64,000 nt of DNA from Hortaea werneckii. Taxonomy: Eukaryota; Ascomycota; Dothideomycetes; Mycosphaerellales; Teratosphaeriaceae. The notes beneath the pieces were generated by a model. The model was not told the DNA's origin. It made no database searches and saw only the letters and a list, made by a program, of their open reading frames with translations. Of this stretch, positions 9,771 to 21,025 are shown piece after piece (position 1 is the first letter of the stretch; the number at the start of each line of letters is the position of its first letter). The translations under genes were made by a program, and so were the position numbers. The DNA is taken from contig JBAOKB010000045.1 of assembly GCA_037044905.1 (NCBI GenBank), forward strand, positions 1 through 64,000, written 5' to 3'.

Positions 9771-10932
9771 TCACGGGCCCGTCAGATATCTCTTCATCTC
9801 TTGGAAGACCTTTGTCCACTGGTCGGCCTCGCCGATAATGATTTCGTATTTCGCAATCTCCTTCTTGCGGAGCTCTTCTAGCTTTTGTATCATTGGCCTA
9901 GTCTGGGCATCAGCTTTTCGCTGAACTTGTTTTCCGCGAACAGTTGCTGCTGCGGTGATCGCAGCGTCGACGAGCACGGCGACCTCCGCCTTGTTGCGGG
10001 CCCGTGTTGCTTGCTTCCACAGATTCGAGAGGTTCTCGTCGCGGGTGGATATGTTGCTGCGACGGAACTCGTCGAGCTTCTTGGACAATTTTTCGTCGAG
10101 ACCGTTGATGAGTTCTGTTCACGTTCTTAGCGAAGTTCGTTCCGAGCACACTTGGGAATGACTTACGGATCAGATTGCCATCTTCACCTTCAATCTTGAC
10201 GATAGCGTTGGTAGCCGACGGGAACGCTGAACTAGCACCCTGTGATATCGGGGTTGCCAGTCCCCTGGCATGGGTTGGAGGGCCAGCAGGTACGCCAGGG
10301 GGAAACGTTTCAGGGACAGTCTTGATGATTCCCTTTTTACCCTTCCCAGCTGTTGATGCCTGCTCAGATGTTGCTGCGTTGCCTTTCAGAGTCGCGGGGT
10401 TGACGTCCACATTGTCCTCGTTCGAACCGCTCGAGGCCCAGACATGGGCGTTGGGCAGTGGGTCAGTCGAAGAGTTTGAAGAGTAGACCGGTGCTACGCC
10501 GAGACCGGGCAAGCGGCCTGGAATTGGCTGGGCGACCTCCGGCCTGATGGTAAAGGACGTGACGGGGTTAGGAATGTGTGGGTTCCACGACGAGTCCGAA
10601 TTATAGGTCAAGCCGTCTCGCGTAGTATAGATAGCCGCGACCGCAAGGTCCGGTCCACCGCGCGCCGCGCCCGATTCTAGATACTGTATCATGGCATCAG
10701 CGTGCTCGGCACGATAAGGCAAATACGATGAGCCTGTCTCCGGTTGCGGAGGCTGTGTTGGAAAGCGTTTGTAAGCTGCTAGGAGGATAGCTACATGGCG
10801 GGCCATATCTAGCAGCTCGTCGTAGGTATACCGGGGTTGCCGGTTGGGGTCCATACCAAGCAAGTCAAAATGGTTGATGCTGGAAAGGATCTTTGGGCAC
10901 TCTAGCCCATAGTAGTTGAATGGAAGAACCAT
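9771..10932 (-). CDS. Hypothetical protein, one intron
   Basis: Exon 1 is 10932-10167 and exon 2 is 10114-9771. The 52-nt intron (GTAAGT ... CAG, with a gctaag branch-like site) keeps the frame and gives 369 residues. I do not recognise the family. The N-terminal 60 residues (NHFDLLGMDPNRQPRYTYDE) resemble the start of a DnaJ-type helix but lack the HPD motif. The middle, about 120-250, is Ser/Pro/Gly-rich and probably disordered. The C-terminal 100 residues are helical and charged and suggest a coiled coil (KLEELRKKEIAKYE). No signal peptide or membrane segment is seen. It is the only intact frame between the subtelomeric pseudogenes and the core genes. A nuclear or chromatin role is possible but unsupported. 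Confidence 0.6.
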
Positions 10933-11751
10933 GTCTACGTAGGGAGAATGAGAAGCGGTCTACCGGAGCGAGGCAAAGAAGAGCGGTTGTGCGGAAAGGA
11001 GCGAAGGACAGCTCTGGACCGGTGTCAGCGGTTGACAATGGAAGTTCAGGGGAATTATGTTTGTATGGAATCCTACCTTGGCTGTAGAGACCGACACTAC
11101 GGTGCCACTCATCAAGAGGGACAGGCGAAACCGTGGGTCGCGTGGTTGGTCTATTGTGGTCTTCCGACTCCGCGTCTCGCAACAGCTTGTGTGCGGATCG
11201 GACGTGTGGTCTGGAGGTAACAATAGGAGACTGAAAAGATGAATGAAATGGGGTGTCGCGAAAAGCGGTCCCCCGGATGGAGAGAACGTATTGGATCGAG
11301 TGCAAGGAATAGATTGACAGCTTTGCACCGGTGTCAGCATTCAGTTGGAAGATATATGTATGCGCTGCCGTTACTGTGGAGATGAGTCACGCACGACGGC
11401 AAAGACGCGGCAGCATGTGAGAGACCGAGCCATCATGTGAGGAATGGGGGGACCGGTCGACCCATTCTAGCAAGATCCATAGGCTGCGTTACACATGCTG
11501 CAAAGATACACGAAAACCCTCGTTCGTCAGAGCATTCCAAGGAGCTACAATTGTTGCATTTCCAGACGTGTGCGGTCTCAGCAAATTCAAGGCCTTTCCA
11601 CCTGCTGTCGTGGAGGTGTGTCGTAAGGCTTGCAAACCCACAAGCAAAAGATGTCGGCGAGTCGAACGGCTCCTTTGCTCCCTGTCGTAATGCGCTCGAG
11701 CTGCAATGAAAATGTCATGCCATACTAAGGTATCAGATACTGACAAACACA
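10933..11751. other. Spacer with an internal direct repeat and duplication copy 2
   Basis: No gene seen. Two blocks, about 10976-11050 and 11255-11350, share gacagct, then accggtgtcagc, then tggaag, and look like an old local duplication. The right end carries the second copy of the diverged direct repeat. Confidence 0.4.
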
Positions 11752-11754
11752 TCA
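11701..11754. repeat. Diverged direct repeat, copy 2 (AT-richer)
   Basis: Partner of 9322-9376. It touches the stop codon end of the GPHR-type gene at 11752. Compared with copy 1 it shows C-to-T at several sites, two of them CpA to TpA, as expected for repeat-induced point mutation or plain deamination. Confidence 0.6.
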
Positions 11755-13404
11755 ACTACGTTTCCCCATTTCCAACCCATCGTCCTCATCCCAGTAATCA
11801 TCCGCTCCACTAACCTTCCTCCCAACTAAAATCCCCGTGGCCGTCAGCCCCACTGCAACGAGAAACCAACTTTCAAACCAACCTTCCACAAACCTCCCTT
11901 CCAATGGCGAACCTAGCGCTTGGCTGATGACACCACCCACTTCAGCCGGAAGGTTACTCCTGAGCAACAAAGCGGAAGAAATGACATAAGTCCCAGCGAT
12001 CTGGCTGATGATGAGCGGGAGTGAGGTCTGGGCATGCTGGAGGAGACTTGGGGCGAAGCGGGCAAACAAGCGGAAAGTCTGAAGGACAGCGTTGAAGCTT
12101 GCGAGGAGCATGATCCCGCTGAGGAGGAAAGAGATCTGGCGACTCCAGGCTGCACGGTCGAGGTTGCTATCCCAGTGAGTGGTGAGGAGGGCGAGTACGT
12201 TGTTGATAGGATCGCTGGTGGCGAAGGAGTGGTTCGGCTGCCACCAGCGCCGGAGACTAGAGAGGGAGGTGGCGCAGATACGGTAGGCGCAGTAGAGAGC
12301 GAAGACGGTGTTAAAGACGCCGAGGAGCTTACCAGAGCTCGTTTTCGAACGTTGCTGCTCAGCATAGCGCGAGTGGAGATTGCTTAACCCGGACGAGAGG
12401 GTGAAGCGCATCGTCTCGAGACCTGAGACTTCCATCTGTAGTGCTTTGAGTTCCTGAGTTTCAGTGCTGCCGCCGCGGATAGAACCAACGACGCGGCCCA
12501 GAAAGCCTGTCTGCTCGGCAGACGGGGTAGCTTCGCTCATCTTCCTCTGCAGCGCTCGTAGTCGGCTTTGCTTGGCGGCGAGCATTTCCTCAGTAGCGCT
12601 TAGCCCGGCTTGTTTCCTCGTGATATCCTGCTCTCTCACCAGGCGCTGCCGTACGCCGAAAGTCTGCCACAGCGACGAGACGGCGGCAAAGCCAGAAAGC
12701 GATGCCATCAGAGAAATGCCGACAATGCCTATCCGCTCGAGACAGGCTTCGCTGAAGGCATGTCCCGATTCAACCTGGCCAGCCTCAGCATCATGTAAAG
12801 CGGTACGAAGGACAGAAGCTTGAGGTAAGATCCAGAAGGTGAGAAGCCATGCTGCGAACAAGGCCAATTCTAGAGCGAGCCGGAGCTTTGGCTTCGTTCT
12901 ACGGGTGGATGTTGAATCGGCAGGCGTGCCCAGTATGGTTTTTGCAAGGCCATGAATCTCCAAAGCCGGTGTGACCACGATAGTCAAGACCAGCAGTACT
13001 CCCAGCGTCAACTGCAGTGCTAAGCCTCTCACAGTCGGGTTCAGCGTGTCGCTTATCTCGCACAGCAGCAGCTCGACCAGGACGGCCGAAAGGCCAATGC
13101 TCGCAGAGAAGACTAAGGATGCAAACTTCTGTGCGCTTGGCTGCCTCAGCTTCTCTCGCAAACTGCTGTGCGCGGCCGGCTTGGAGCTACTCTTGTTGTT
13201 GTTGAACTGCGGGAGCCCACTGCTCTTGGACGCTTCGTCACTGGATAGGCGCGGGAACAGGCGCTGTTGGGCAAGCGCGGCGACGGCGATCCATGAGAGG
13301 ACGAGCGGAATGGAAGACCAGACTACTGTAGAGGAAGACACGGAGTCCAGGCTACGGCGGAGGTAAGTGGGCGTGCAATCATCGCAGTCGTCGGTCGGGA
13401 GCAT
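11752..13404 (-). CDS. GPHR / GTG-type Golgi pH regulator
   Basis: Intronless, 550 residues from the first in-frame ATG (13404); the frame stays open upstream but only with a TTG start. It is a multi-pass membrane protein. Hydrophobic segments lie near the N-terminus, at about 95-150 and at 180-205. A conserved helix with GISLMASLSGFAAVSSLW follows, then a central cytosolic coiled-coil loop rich in Gln/Arg/Lys/Glu, then the C-terminal ABA_GPCR half with several membrane helices from about 350 to 530. The GFAAVSSLW stretch matches the GFGAVN-type signature of the Golgi pH regulator family (GPHR in animals, GTG in plants). Family members are reported as anion channels that keep the Golgi acidic, or as G-protein-like receptors. 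The acidic tail DDYWDEDDG is typical of a cytosolic end. Single-copy housekeeping role expected. Confidence 0.85.
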   Translation of the reverse strand: MLPTDDCDDCTPTYLRRSLDSVSSSTVVWSSIPLVLSWIAVAALAQQRLFPRLSSDEASKSSGLPQFNNNKSSSKPAAHSSLREKLRQPSAQKFASLVFSASIGLSAVLVELLLCEISDTLNPTVRGLALQLTLGVLLVLTIVVTPALEIHGLAKTILGTPADSTSTRRTKPKLRLALELALFAAWLLTFWILPQASVLRTALHDAEAGQVESGHAFSEACLERIGIVGISLMASLSGFAAVSSLWQTFGVRQRLVREQDITRKQAGLSATEEMLAAKQSRLRALQRKMSEATPSAEQTGFLGRVVGSIRGGSTETQELKALQMEVSGLETMRFTLSSGLSNLHSRYAEQQRSKTSSGKLLGVFNTVFALYCAYRICATSLSSLRRWWQPNHSFATSDPINNVLALLTTHWDSNLDRAAWSRQISFLLSGIMLLASFNAVLQTFRLFARFAPSLLQHAQTSLPLIISQIAGTYVISSALLLRSNLPAEVGGVISQALGSPLEGRFVEGWFESWFLVAVGLTATGILVGRKVSGADDYWDEDDGLEMGKRS

Positions 13405-15486
13405 TGGTGCGGGCGAGGATCTTGAGGCCTGGTGAGCGTACGCTGCGCATTCGTGCAATCCGCCGTGTGATGGCAGAGCCGCGATGCATAGGAGGATTGC
13501 AACGAGAGGGAGGGAGAGAGGAGAGAGTTGAGGTGGTGGATATTATGCCAGGCGCATTCGTCCTTGCTTGCGTACTTGGTATCGATCCTTCCCAGTTCGG
13601 AATAGCGTGACAGGGTTTGGGGATCTGAAGCTGATACAGTACAGTACAAGCACGTGAATGTGTGGGGCTCCGCGGTTGATCTACGAACGACGGTGGAGAA
13701 GCATCGGGCTGAACAAGGGCAGTGCGAATTGTACGGGTGATAATCGTGAAGAGTCAGACCAAAGAGCAGTCTCGAGGCAACATGATGAGCGGTATGGGAA
13801 GAGACCTTGACGGCGCAGACAACATGGTGCAGAGTTTGGTACTATTATCCGCACCGCCCCAGTATTACTACTTGAGTATCCATCGCTTCGTTTCTGCGCA
13901 GTGGAACAAGAGTGTTCGCATGGAACGCTAACTATACTGGGTGGTGGGGACTCTCGTAATGTCCAATACAGTATCTGTCCCACGTTCCATGCTGCTGTTA
14001 CATGCACGCTCACAATCTGTACGTTTATACCCTTCACCATCTCCATGCAACACCCGCGATCCTAGTCTTCTCGTCAATGCGATGGCACATAGTCTGCCCA
14101 TAGCGTCGCGACGATCAATGAGTGACCCCTGATCAGATCATGAAGAACGTGCTCGTCTCCAAGCCGTCTCTGAAGACAAACGTGCCCTTTCGATCATGAG
14201 AATATTACTGCGATCAGCGACTTTCTGCCTACCTCATCATCACAGGAGCAATCGAAGAAGGTTCTCCGATTGCGCTAACGTACATGGTGAATCCACGCCG
14301 GCCCTTGTCGAACATGCGCAGCCCAATGGCCCAAATCCCGGAACCAGGAGGGCGCTTCCTTACCCAACGCATTTCGAAGCCAGCTGGGCTTCTGTGCTAC
14401 CACCCATACACAATCATTCTCATGTCTCCTATGCCGGGTCGGAGGCTGCGATAGATGGCCGGTGGCAAGCATACGACAGGCTGAGAATGACCGTGGGATG
14501 TGGGACCCGGCAAACGCTGATTGCCCGCTTTCGCGCTGTGAGTCACCGGTCGCGACTGTGGTGGCCGGCCGCACGACTTCGCCTCCCTTGGGACTGCGTC
14601 TCACTCCTGCTTAAAGAAAGCGACGATGATGCTAGGTGGCAACTAGGTATGCATGCGGTCGCTGGCCAAAAAATATGACAGCTCACTTATAGTAAATGAT
14701 GAGTAGTATTATTTCCAGCAGATTATTGTTCCCCGAGAAGACAAGTGGCCAGTCTCCAGCATCTTCCATCATCATGTTGCGCGCTTGCGCGTCAGCGCAA
14801 ACCTTCGCAAAGCTTGGCAGTGACGGGTAGACGTCTCGTTCGGGACTAGCGCACCCGCGTCGTTGATACTTAAGTGTTCGCGACCCCCGATCCCCAAATT
14901 TTGCTGCCGCCCCCCCCCTTCCCGCCCTGAAGCTGTTTGCCAGACATTCCGTCTCCCAGCACCAGCGCTCTCTCCCTTCGCGCCCGCCGACCTTAGCATA
15001 GTCGCCGTATCAAGAGAACTCCTCCCTTTTCCCAAGATTTCGAGACTTTCATTAGGCGAGGCCGCGATCAGCTGCGTGGGTACAGTCCAAGAGGCGCCGA
15101 CTTCCGAAACCCTCACTTCTCCAACCCTCCTCACCTCATTCACCTCCTTCCACGGCACCAGTCACAAGACTCTTTCAGACTCGTGCCTTCTAGCGTTGGC
15201 CGGAAGACTCTGCTGGCGAAGTCTTTCATCACTCCGCGAACGCGCGCGACACTCACTGCCGCCGTCGCAAACACCCACCGATCGAGACAGTTGCTTTAAG
15301 TAGTCAGACTGCTCGACAAGGAAACCACATCCTCTGCCAAGGCGCATCGAGCATCGCGACTGGTCCTCGCACTTTTGGCAGACGCGCAAAAGTCTTGTCA
15401 CACTTGCGATCAGTGACGATCAGCGGCAAGGCCATCAGCACACCTACTCTCTCTATCAGGACAGCATTGACTGGCACCCTGCAAAC
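13405..15486. other. Intergenic region: GPHR promoter and TBP 5' region
   Basis: No supported gene. A 160-codon frame at 14196-14678 has no family features and irregular composition, so it is not called. The last 600 bases (about 14860-15486) are pyrimidine-rich, with a run of nine C at about 14912, and probably hold the promoter and long 5' leader of the TBP gene. Confidence 0.5.
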
Positions 15487-16316
15487 ATGGAGTCGATGTA
15501 TATGACGCACCCGCAAAATGCGAACGAAGCGGGCACTTTCGCAGCGGCACAGTCGTTGAGCGGATTCAACGGTGTCACCCAGGGCACGCAGAGCATGACA
15601 CCTCCCCAGGCGGATGGCAAGCCGGCGGCGAACCAAATGGCAAACGGGAGCACGCAGCAGAATGGGGTGGTTCCCGCGACACCTGCAGCGACTCCTGGCG
15701 CTGGAGCTCAAGGAGGTGTCTCAGGCATTGTGCCAACTCTGCAGTATGTGTCACTGCTCTCAGCAGCTGGCTGACAGTATGCTAATGTATCAATAGGAAC
15801 ATCGTCGCTACGGTGAACCTCGACTGCCGGCTCGACCTCAAGACGATCGCCTTGCATGCACGTAACGCCGAGTACAACCCGAAGCGTTTCGCTGCCGTCA
15901 TCATGCGTATCCGCGAGCCCAAGACGACCGCATTGATCTTCGCTTCCGGCAAGATGGTTGTAACTGGTGCGAAATCCGAAGATGATAGCAAGCTTGCTAG
16001 CCGCAAGTATGCTCGCATCATCCAAAAGCTCGGCTTCAATGCCAAGTTCACGGACTTCAAGATCCAAAACATCGTCGGCTCCTGCGACATCAAGTTCCCG
16101 ATTCGTCTTGAGGGTCTGGCTAGTCGCCACCACATGTTCAGCTCTTACGAGCCCGAACTCTTCCCTGGTCTGATCTACCGTATGATGAAGCCCAAGATTG
16201 TGCTGCTCATCTTCGTCTCTGGCAAGATTGTCCTCACTGGTGCCAAGGTACGTGAGGAAATCTACCAGGCCTTTGAGCTCATCTATCCGGTGCTCTCGGA
16301 CTTCCGCAAGACTTAA
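15487..16316 (+). CDS. SPT15: TATA-box-binding protein
   Basis: Exons 15487-15743 and 15797-16316. The 53-nt intron (GTATGT ... AATAG, with gctaat as branch site) splits a CAG codon and gives 258 residues. The N-terminal 80 residues are the usual variable, Gln/Ala/Pro-rich part. From IVPTLQNIVATVNL on, the protein is the conserved saddle made of two direct repeats. Repeat 1 contains LIFASGKMVVTGAKSEDDS and repeat 2 contains LIFVSGKIVLTGAKVREE. The stirrup segments FSSYEPELFPGLIYRM are intact. The protein binds the TATA box in TFIID, SAGA-regulated, Pol I and Pol III complexes in the nucleus. It ends LSDFRKT, as in other Pezizomycotina. The nearest gene downstream encodes another general transcription factor. 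Confidence 0.97.
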
Positions 16317-17369
16317 TCAAGTCATACCATCTTTCAACGGCATCGTGTATCATTATCACGAGTTAGCTTTCTAAGCTACACAGCTTTACCAAACGAGGTT
16401 CGATGCCGACCTCACACACACACACACGACTTGGACAGTGTCCTGGGCTTGCGACTCCCGCTCGCTGGAACCCCTCTACTTAATCGGCGCCCTACGGTTG
16501 AGTCGTGCCTGCTGGCTACTGAGTCCAAAGTTCTACGTTCAAAGGATTGCTTTCTTGCATGCATGGCGAGGTGTTCAACGGCGTTTTGTCAACGACCTCA
16601 AGCGTGGAGGTTGTTTCTTTTCCCTTTGGCAATGCGCACCTTTCGGTGCTTCTTTTTACAAACACACATCCCCCGAAAGATTGTCTTTACTCGGTAACGA
16701 AATTTCTAGAGTGAGAAGATGCCTGCAATACGGCAAAGTGGCACATTCAAGCCGAAGTGGTAGTGGGCGGAGGTCGAATGCAGTCGGGGAGCAATGGAGG
16801 TGGGTAAGCCTGCGAAGATGGGAGGTCTCTTGCATTCTCTTCCTCTCCATTTCCTGCCATTTTTTTCCGGGTAGCTTTTCTGCGATAGATCAGCATATGG
16901 TAGCTTTGGCGGAGGTACAAGGTGGAGTGAGGCTGCAAGAGAATCATGGCATGAGTAGTTCACTGAATGCCAGCAACATTGTCATGAATGTCTTGGTCGC
17001 GTGCCAACCGAAGTCAGTCAGTGATCCTGGAATTCCCAACCAGTGCATCTCATGTGTCTTTGTCGTCCCTTGCCCCCATGCAATTCATCAACAACACCTG
17101 GTTCCGCGCACTGATTATGCTTCTGGCATAGTTCGCTTACTGTGACGGTGGAGAACCTGTTGACATGTGGCAGCAGAGTAATAGAGAGTAGTCCAAAATG
17201 CCAGATTGATTACGCGCAGATGCCAACGGATCTACCCGGGCATCTGGCACCGCATCGCCAGCTTTGGTAACATCCACCACCACCTCGTCACTGAAGACGA
17301 TGTCGACCCTGCTTCCCACCCACTTCCAACCTATTGCGCGCCCCCGACGGCGCCGTGGACATCGCCATC
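16317..17369. other. TBP 3' region and TFB2 promoter
   Basis: A (CA)n-like run lies at about 16414-16427. Long frames here lack family features. Nothing else seen. Confidence 0.5.
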
Positions 17370-18848
17370 ATGTCTTCCACGGCGTCCCAACGCGCGCTGG
17401 ACTACCTCGAACAGCTCCCCGGCACGACGTTCACGAAACTCTACCAACAACCGTCGACGGCGCTGGCCATCTTCCGCCGTATGCTACCACACCTGGCTAA
17501 GACGCTAGTCATGGCAATGCTATACATGCCGACTCCGCTCAACGTCGGGGACTTGGAACGATGGGTGCGACCCGGTAGCGAGAGTCTGCAGGCACGGGAT
17601 CGCGCGCTGTCCATCCTGCAGCGGTTACGCATTCTATTTGATACGCAGGACGACCGTGGACGCGCAGCGTACAAGCTTAGCGATGCGTTCGCGAGGAGTC
17701 TTCGGTTGGCGTTGACGGGCGGTGGGAATCACAGGAGCTTCGGCGTGCCGTGTAGTACGCCGGACGAGAAACCCGTGAGTGTGGAATATCTGGATACGTT
17801 CGCTCGAAGACAGTGGGAAGCGATTCTGTACTATGTTGTTGGATCTGCGAATGCAGGCCTGGCGAGCGAAGTGGACATCTCGGCCGGGACGAAACAGCTC
17901 CTGCAGAAAGGCGAGTTTGTTGCACTTCGTGGACGAACGCCCGTCATCACGCAATCCGGCTTCACCTTCCTGCTGCAAGAGATCAACGCACAGATCTGGA
18001 CTCTCCTGATCGTCTACCTGGAAGTCAGCAGCAGTCTTCAGATGGATCCCGTCGATGTCCTGTCCTTCCTCTTCACCCTGGGGAGTCTCGAACTGGGCAT
18101 CTCCTACAGCACATCCAACCTCACCCCAACCCAACAGCAAATGCTGGAAGACCTGTCAGACTTCGGGCTAGTCTACCGCCGCAGCAGCAGCGAAGAGCGC
18201 TACTATCCCACCCGACTCGCCACAACTCTCACCTCTGACGCCCCCGCCCTACCCAACAACAGCCTCACAGCCACCACGACCACCACCACCGCTGCCTCCG
18301 ACCCCAACCCCCAGCAAAACGAAAAGGGCTACATCATCCTCGAAACCAACTACCGCCTGTACGCCTACACCTCCTCCCCACTCTTAATCTCCATCCTCTC
18401 CCTCTTCTCCACCCTGCACACCCGCTACCCGAACCTCGTCTGCGCCAAGATCACCAAAACCTCGGTGCAATCCGCCATCGCCGCAGGCATCACCTCGGAC
18501 CAAATCGTCACCTACCTAACGACCCACGCGCACCCGATCCTACGCTCGCAAACCCCGATCCTACCGCCCACAGTCGTGGACCAGATCCGACTGTGGCAGA
18601 TCGAAGGCGAACGCATGACGGCGACCAAGGGGTTCCTGATCTACGAGCTCGCCAACGCCGAGGAATACGAGCGGGCGGTGAAGTACGCGGAAGCGCTCGG
18701 GGTGCTAAGGAAAGAGTTTCGGTCCAGGGGCAGTTTCTTCGTGAGTCGGATGGATCAGATGAAGGTGTATTTTCGGAATGCGAGTGCGCGGAAGGAGCGG
18801 GAGAAGGAGGTGAAGCGGGAGGAGCAGGGTGGAGAGGAGGGAGGGTGA
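17370..18848 (+). CDS. TFB2: TFIIH core subunit Tfb2 (p52)
   Basis: Intronless, 492 residues from ATG 17370. The frame stays open 12 codons upstream, but this Met precedes the conserved SQRALDYLEQLPG start. The family signature runs along the whole length: FRRMLPHLAKTLVM, then a winged-helix region with VEYLDTFARRQWEAILYY, then SGFTFLLQEINAQIWTLLIVYL, then LEDLSDFGLVY. The C-terminal part, IILETNYRLYAYTSSPL through KGFLIYELANAEEYE, binds Tfb5 and XPB/Ssl2 in known structures. Tfb2 anchors and stimulates the XPB translocase in TFIIH, acting in Pol II promoter opening and nucleotide-excision repair. A Thr-rich, low-complexity loop at about 300-320 and a Glu/Lys-rich tail are lineage additions. 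Confidence 0.95.
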   Translation: MSSTASQRALDYLEQLPGTTFTKLYQQPSTALAIFRRMLPHLAKTLVMAMLYMPTPLNVGDLERWVRPGSESLQARDRALSILQRLRILFDTQDDRGRAAYKLSDAFARSLRLALTGGGNHRSFGVPCSTPDEKPVSVEYLDTFARRQWEAILYYVVGSANAGLASEVDISAGTKQLLQKGEFVALRGRTPVITQSGFTFLLQEINAQIWTLLIVYLEVSSSLQMDPVDVLSFLFTLGSLELGISYSTSNLTPTQQQMLEDLSDFGLVYRRSSSEERYYPTRLATTLTSDAPALPNNSLTATTTTTTAASDPNPQQNEKGYIILETNYRLYAYTSSPLLISILSLFSTLHTRYPNLVCAKITKTSVQSAIAAGITSDQIVTYLTTHAHPILRSQTPILPPTVVDQIRLWQIEGERMTATKGFLIYELANAEEYERAVKYAEALGVLRKEFRSRGSFFVSRMDQMKVYFRNASARKEREKEVKREEQGGEEGG

Positions 18849-19277
18849 AAAAATAAAAGGGTCCGGGATGTTTTCTTTCCGGGTATGTGGTTGGATTGGG
18901 TCTGGAGTGTAGGGGGCAATGCGGTTGAAGGGTTCACAGGGTGGATAAGAGCATAGCGAGGGCGTTTTCTGGTGTTCTATCCCTTTCTGGCTGGTTGAGA
19001 AGGGCGTTCGAGAAGAGGGAAGGCTAGGTATCTTCCTGTGAGTATGTTACTATCATGTGTCTATCTTCTAGGAGACCCCAAAATGCGTCTGGATTTCAGG
19101 ACGTAATGACATTATGCTACCAAAACCACACTTCTTTTGGGACTTCCCTCCCCATCCCTTGTCATTTCCATTACATCCTTCCTCTTTCCGCTGAAGATAC
19201 TTGATAGATATCACTCCCGCCTCAATCGTACGATCCGGGCGCTCGGATCTCAGATTTCCACAACGACAACTCATCAA
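18849..19277. other. Convergent 3' region between TFB2 and the next gene
   Basis: The genes on either side end here, pointing towards each other. I see no gene; only 3' UTR-like sequence. Confidence 0.5.
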
Positions 19278-21025
19278 TCAAACCAGACTCCTCCTCGCCC
19301 TACCAAGCAACCGATCCATAAACGTCCTCTCCCGCTTCTCACTGATCAACCCAGTCCCACCTCCCAAACCACCCTCCCCGCCCGCCCCATCTCCCCGACA
19401 ACTCATCACGATCTTCCTCTCCGGCACGCTCAGCGCCAAAGGCTTTCCTAACTCGGGACACCCTTGCAACGCCGCAAACTGCAACTGGAAGACGACAAAG
19501 CTCTCACGGGCCTCTTGGGTCATGCAGAGGCTATGCAGGTACTCCAAGGCGCGGCGCATACGACGGGTATTCGCGTCGGGGGTATGCATCTGGTCTGAGG
19601 AGGCGCGGGGGGAGCCGAGATGGGCGAGGAGCTCTTCGTTGCGGTAGCGGTCGGCGATGGCGGAGAAGCGGCCGCACCAGTATGCTACGGGCTCGGGTCT
19701 GTAGACCTGAGTGGCGATTGTTAGCACGGAGATCATACGTGGAGGCAAGTGTTGCTCAGCATTACCTCGTGGGCGCTTTGGTTCAAGGAGGGAGGTCTCG
19801 ATTTCGCGGCCAAAGATGCTAGCGATGGGCTTTGTTGCGATCCGCGTGGGAGATATGTGGTGGATCTGCTGAAACTCTTCACTTTGCCTGTCTCCAACGC
19901 CTCAGCACTGAGGGGTGTCTTTGGTGGCAGCGGTGGAGGTGCGGGTTGGACTTCGGCCATCAAGCGGCGCTCTGTTACTTCACCGTGCTTGGAATTGCCA
20001 CGGTTGGTAATGTTCGTCAGGACTGGCTGTGAGTTCCACCTCTGCACTGCTTGGGCACTCGTAACTCGTGGAGTCGACAGACGATGACGAGAAGAGCGGT
20101 ATGCTGGACTGCTTTGCGTGACGGTGGCAGTTGAGTACTGTCGGGAGTGAGACAATGGAATGGCGCTGCCAAAGTGCTGATGCTGAAGCAATGGCTGAGT
20201 GCCGTCGGTGTCTCCCTGCCATCCATGCCTACTTGCATAGGCTCTCGATGGCAATGCTGATCCGTACAGATCTTTGTTGTTTAGCATCGTCAGAGGGAGC
20301 GGCTTCACCGGACTCAGGGTGATGTTCTCTTTGAAAGCTGTGTGGCGACCGGGGTTTGTCTGTTCTACCTGCACCGGCAGCAGTGGCTCAGTATCGGAAC
20401 GCCTCATGCGGGTACGGATGAAACTTGGGCGTGGGTCCGAAGGCGTAAGACGGGTGTTGCTGTACCTTCGGTTTGAGGTCGGTGGAGTCGGGATGCGGGT
20501 CGAGGTCGATGTTGGCCCCGGGAGCAAGGAGGATGGGTGGATGGTGGATGGCAGACGCGAGTGGGACTTGGAGTTGGCGATGGACGGCTGGCGGCGGGTC
20601 CTAATCGGGAGAGGAAGATGACTGAGGGTTCGACTGCGAGGCATGCCGCCAATGGGATCGTCGGGGAGACAGATGTAGCTGCTCCGTCGGGAGGTCGAGC
20701 AGGAAGGGGCAGGCGGGAGGGGCAGTGCGGTGAGCTCATCTTCTTCGCACGGCGGAAAGGGCTCGGTCTGGAGTGAATGGCTCGTCCTGGTCACGTGGCT
20801 CGAGGCAGAGAGGTTGCTGGTGGACTCGGTGGCGATGCTGTTGTCGGTATGGTCGGTGTTGTGCTGGCGGGAATGGTGATGATGGTGCTGGGGGTTGCTA
20901 TTGTTCGAACGTCGCCGGGCGAAAGGGTTCAGTGCGTGAAGCGAAGCGAGGGAGCTGAGACGGCGGAGAGAGGTACGGCGAGGTTCTGAAGCGGCCTCGC
21001 TGCCGTCACTGGGACGGGATGGCAT
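19278..21025 (-). CDS. Hypothetical basic, Ser/Pro-rich protein with conserved C-terminus
   Basis: Exon 1 is 21025-19766 and exon 2 is 19706-19278. The 59-nt intron has donor GTAATG, branch site gctaac and acceptor CAG, and yields 562 residues. I chose ATG 21025 because the six codons before it start with TTG. The first 400 residues are low-complexity, rich in Ser, Arg, Pro and His, with a HHHHH run and many possible phosphosites, and look disordered. The intron falls just before an ordered part beginning VYRPEPVAYWCGRF and continuing to ARESFVVFQLQFAAL. That part is helical and is the only piece likely to be conserved across species. No family name can be given. A cytosolic or nuclear scaffold is likely; this is only inference. 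Confidence 0.75.

Noticed and set aside
14196..14678. 160-codon plus-strand frame
   Set aside because: No recognisable block, no conserved composition and no supporting splice or start context.
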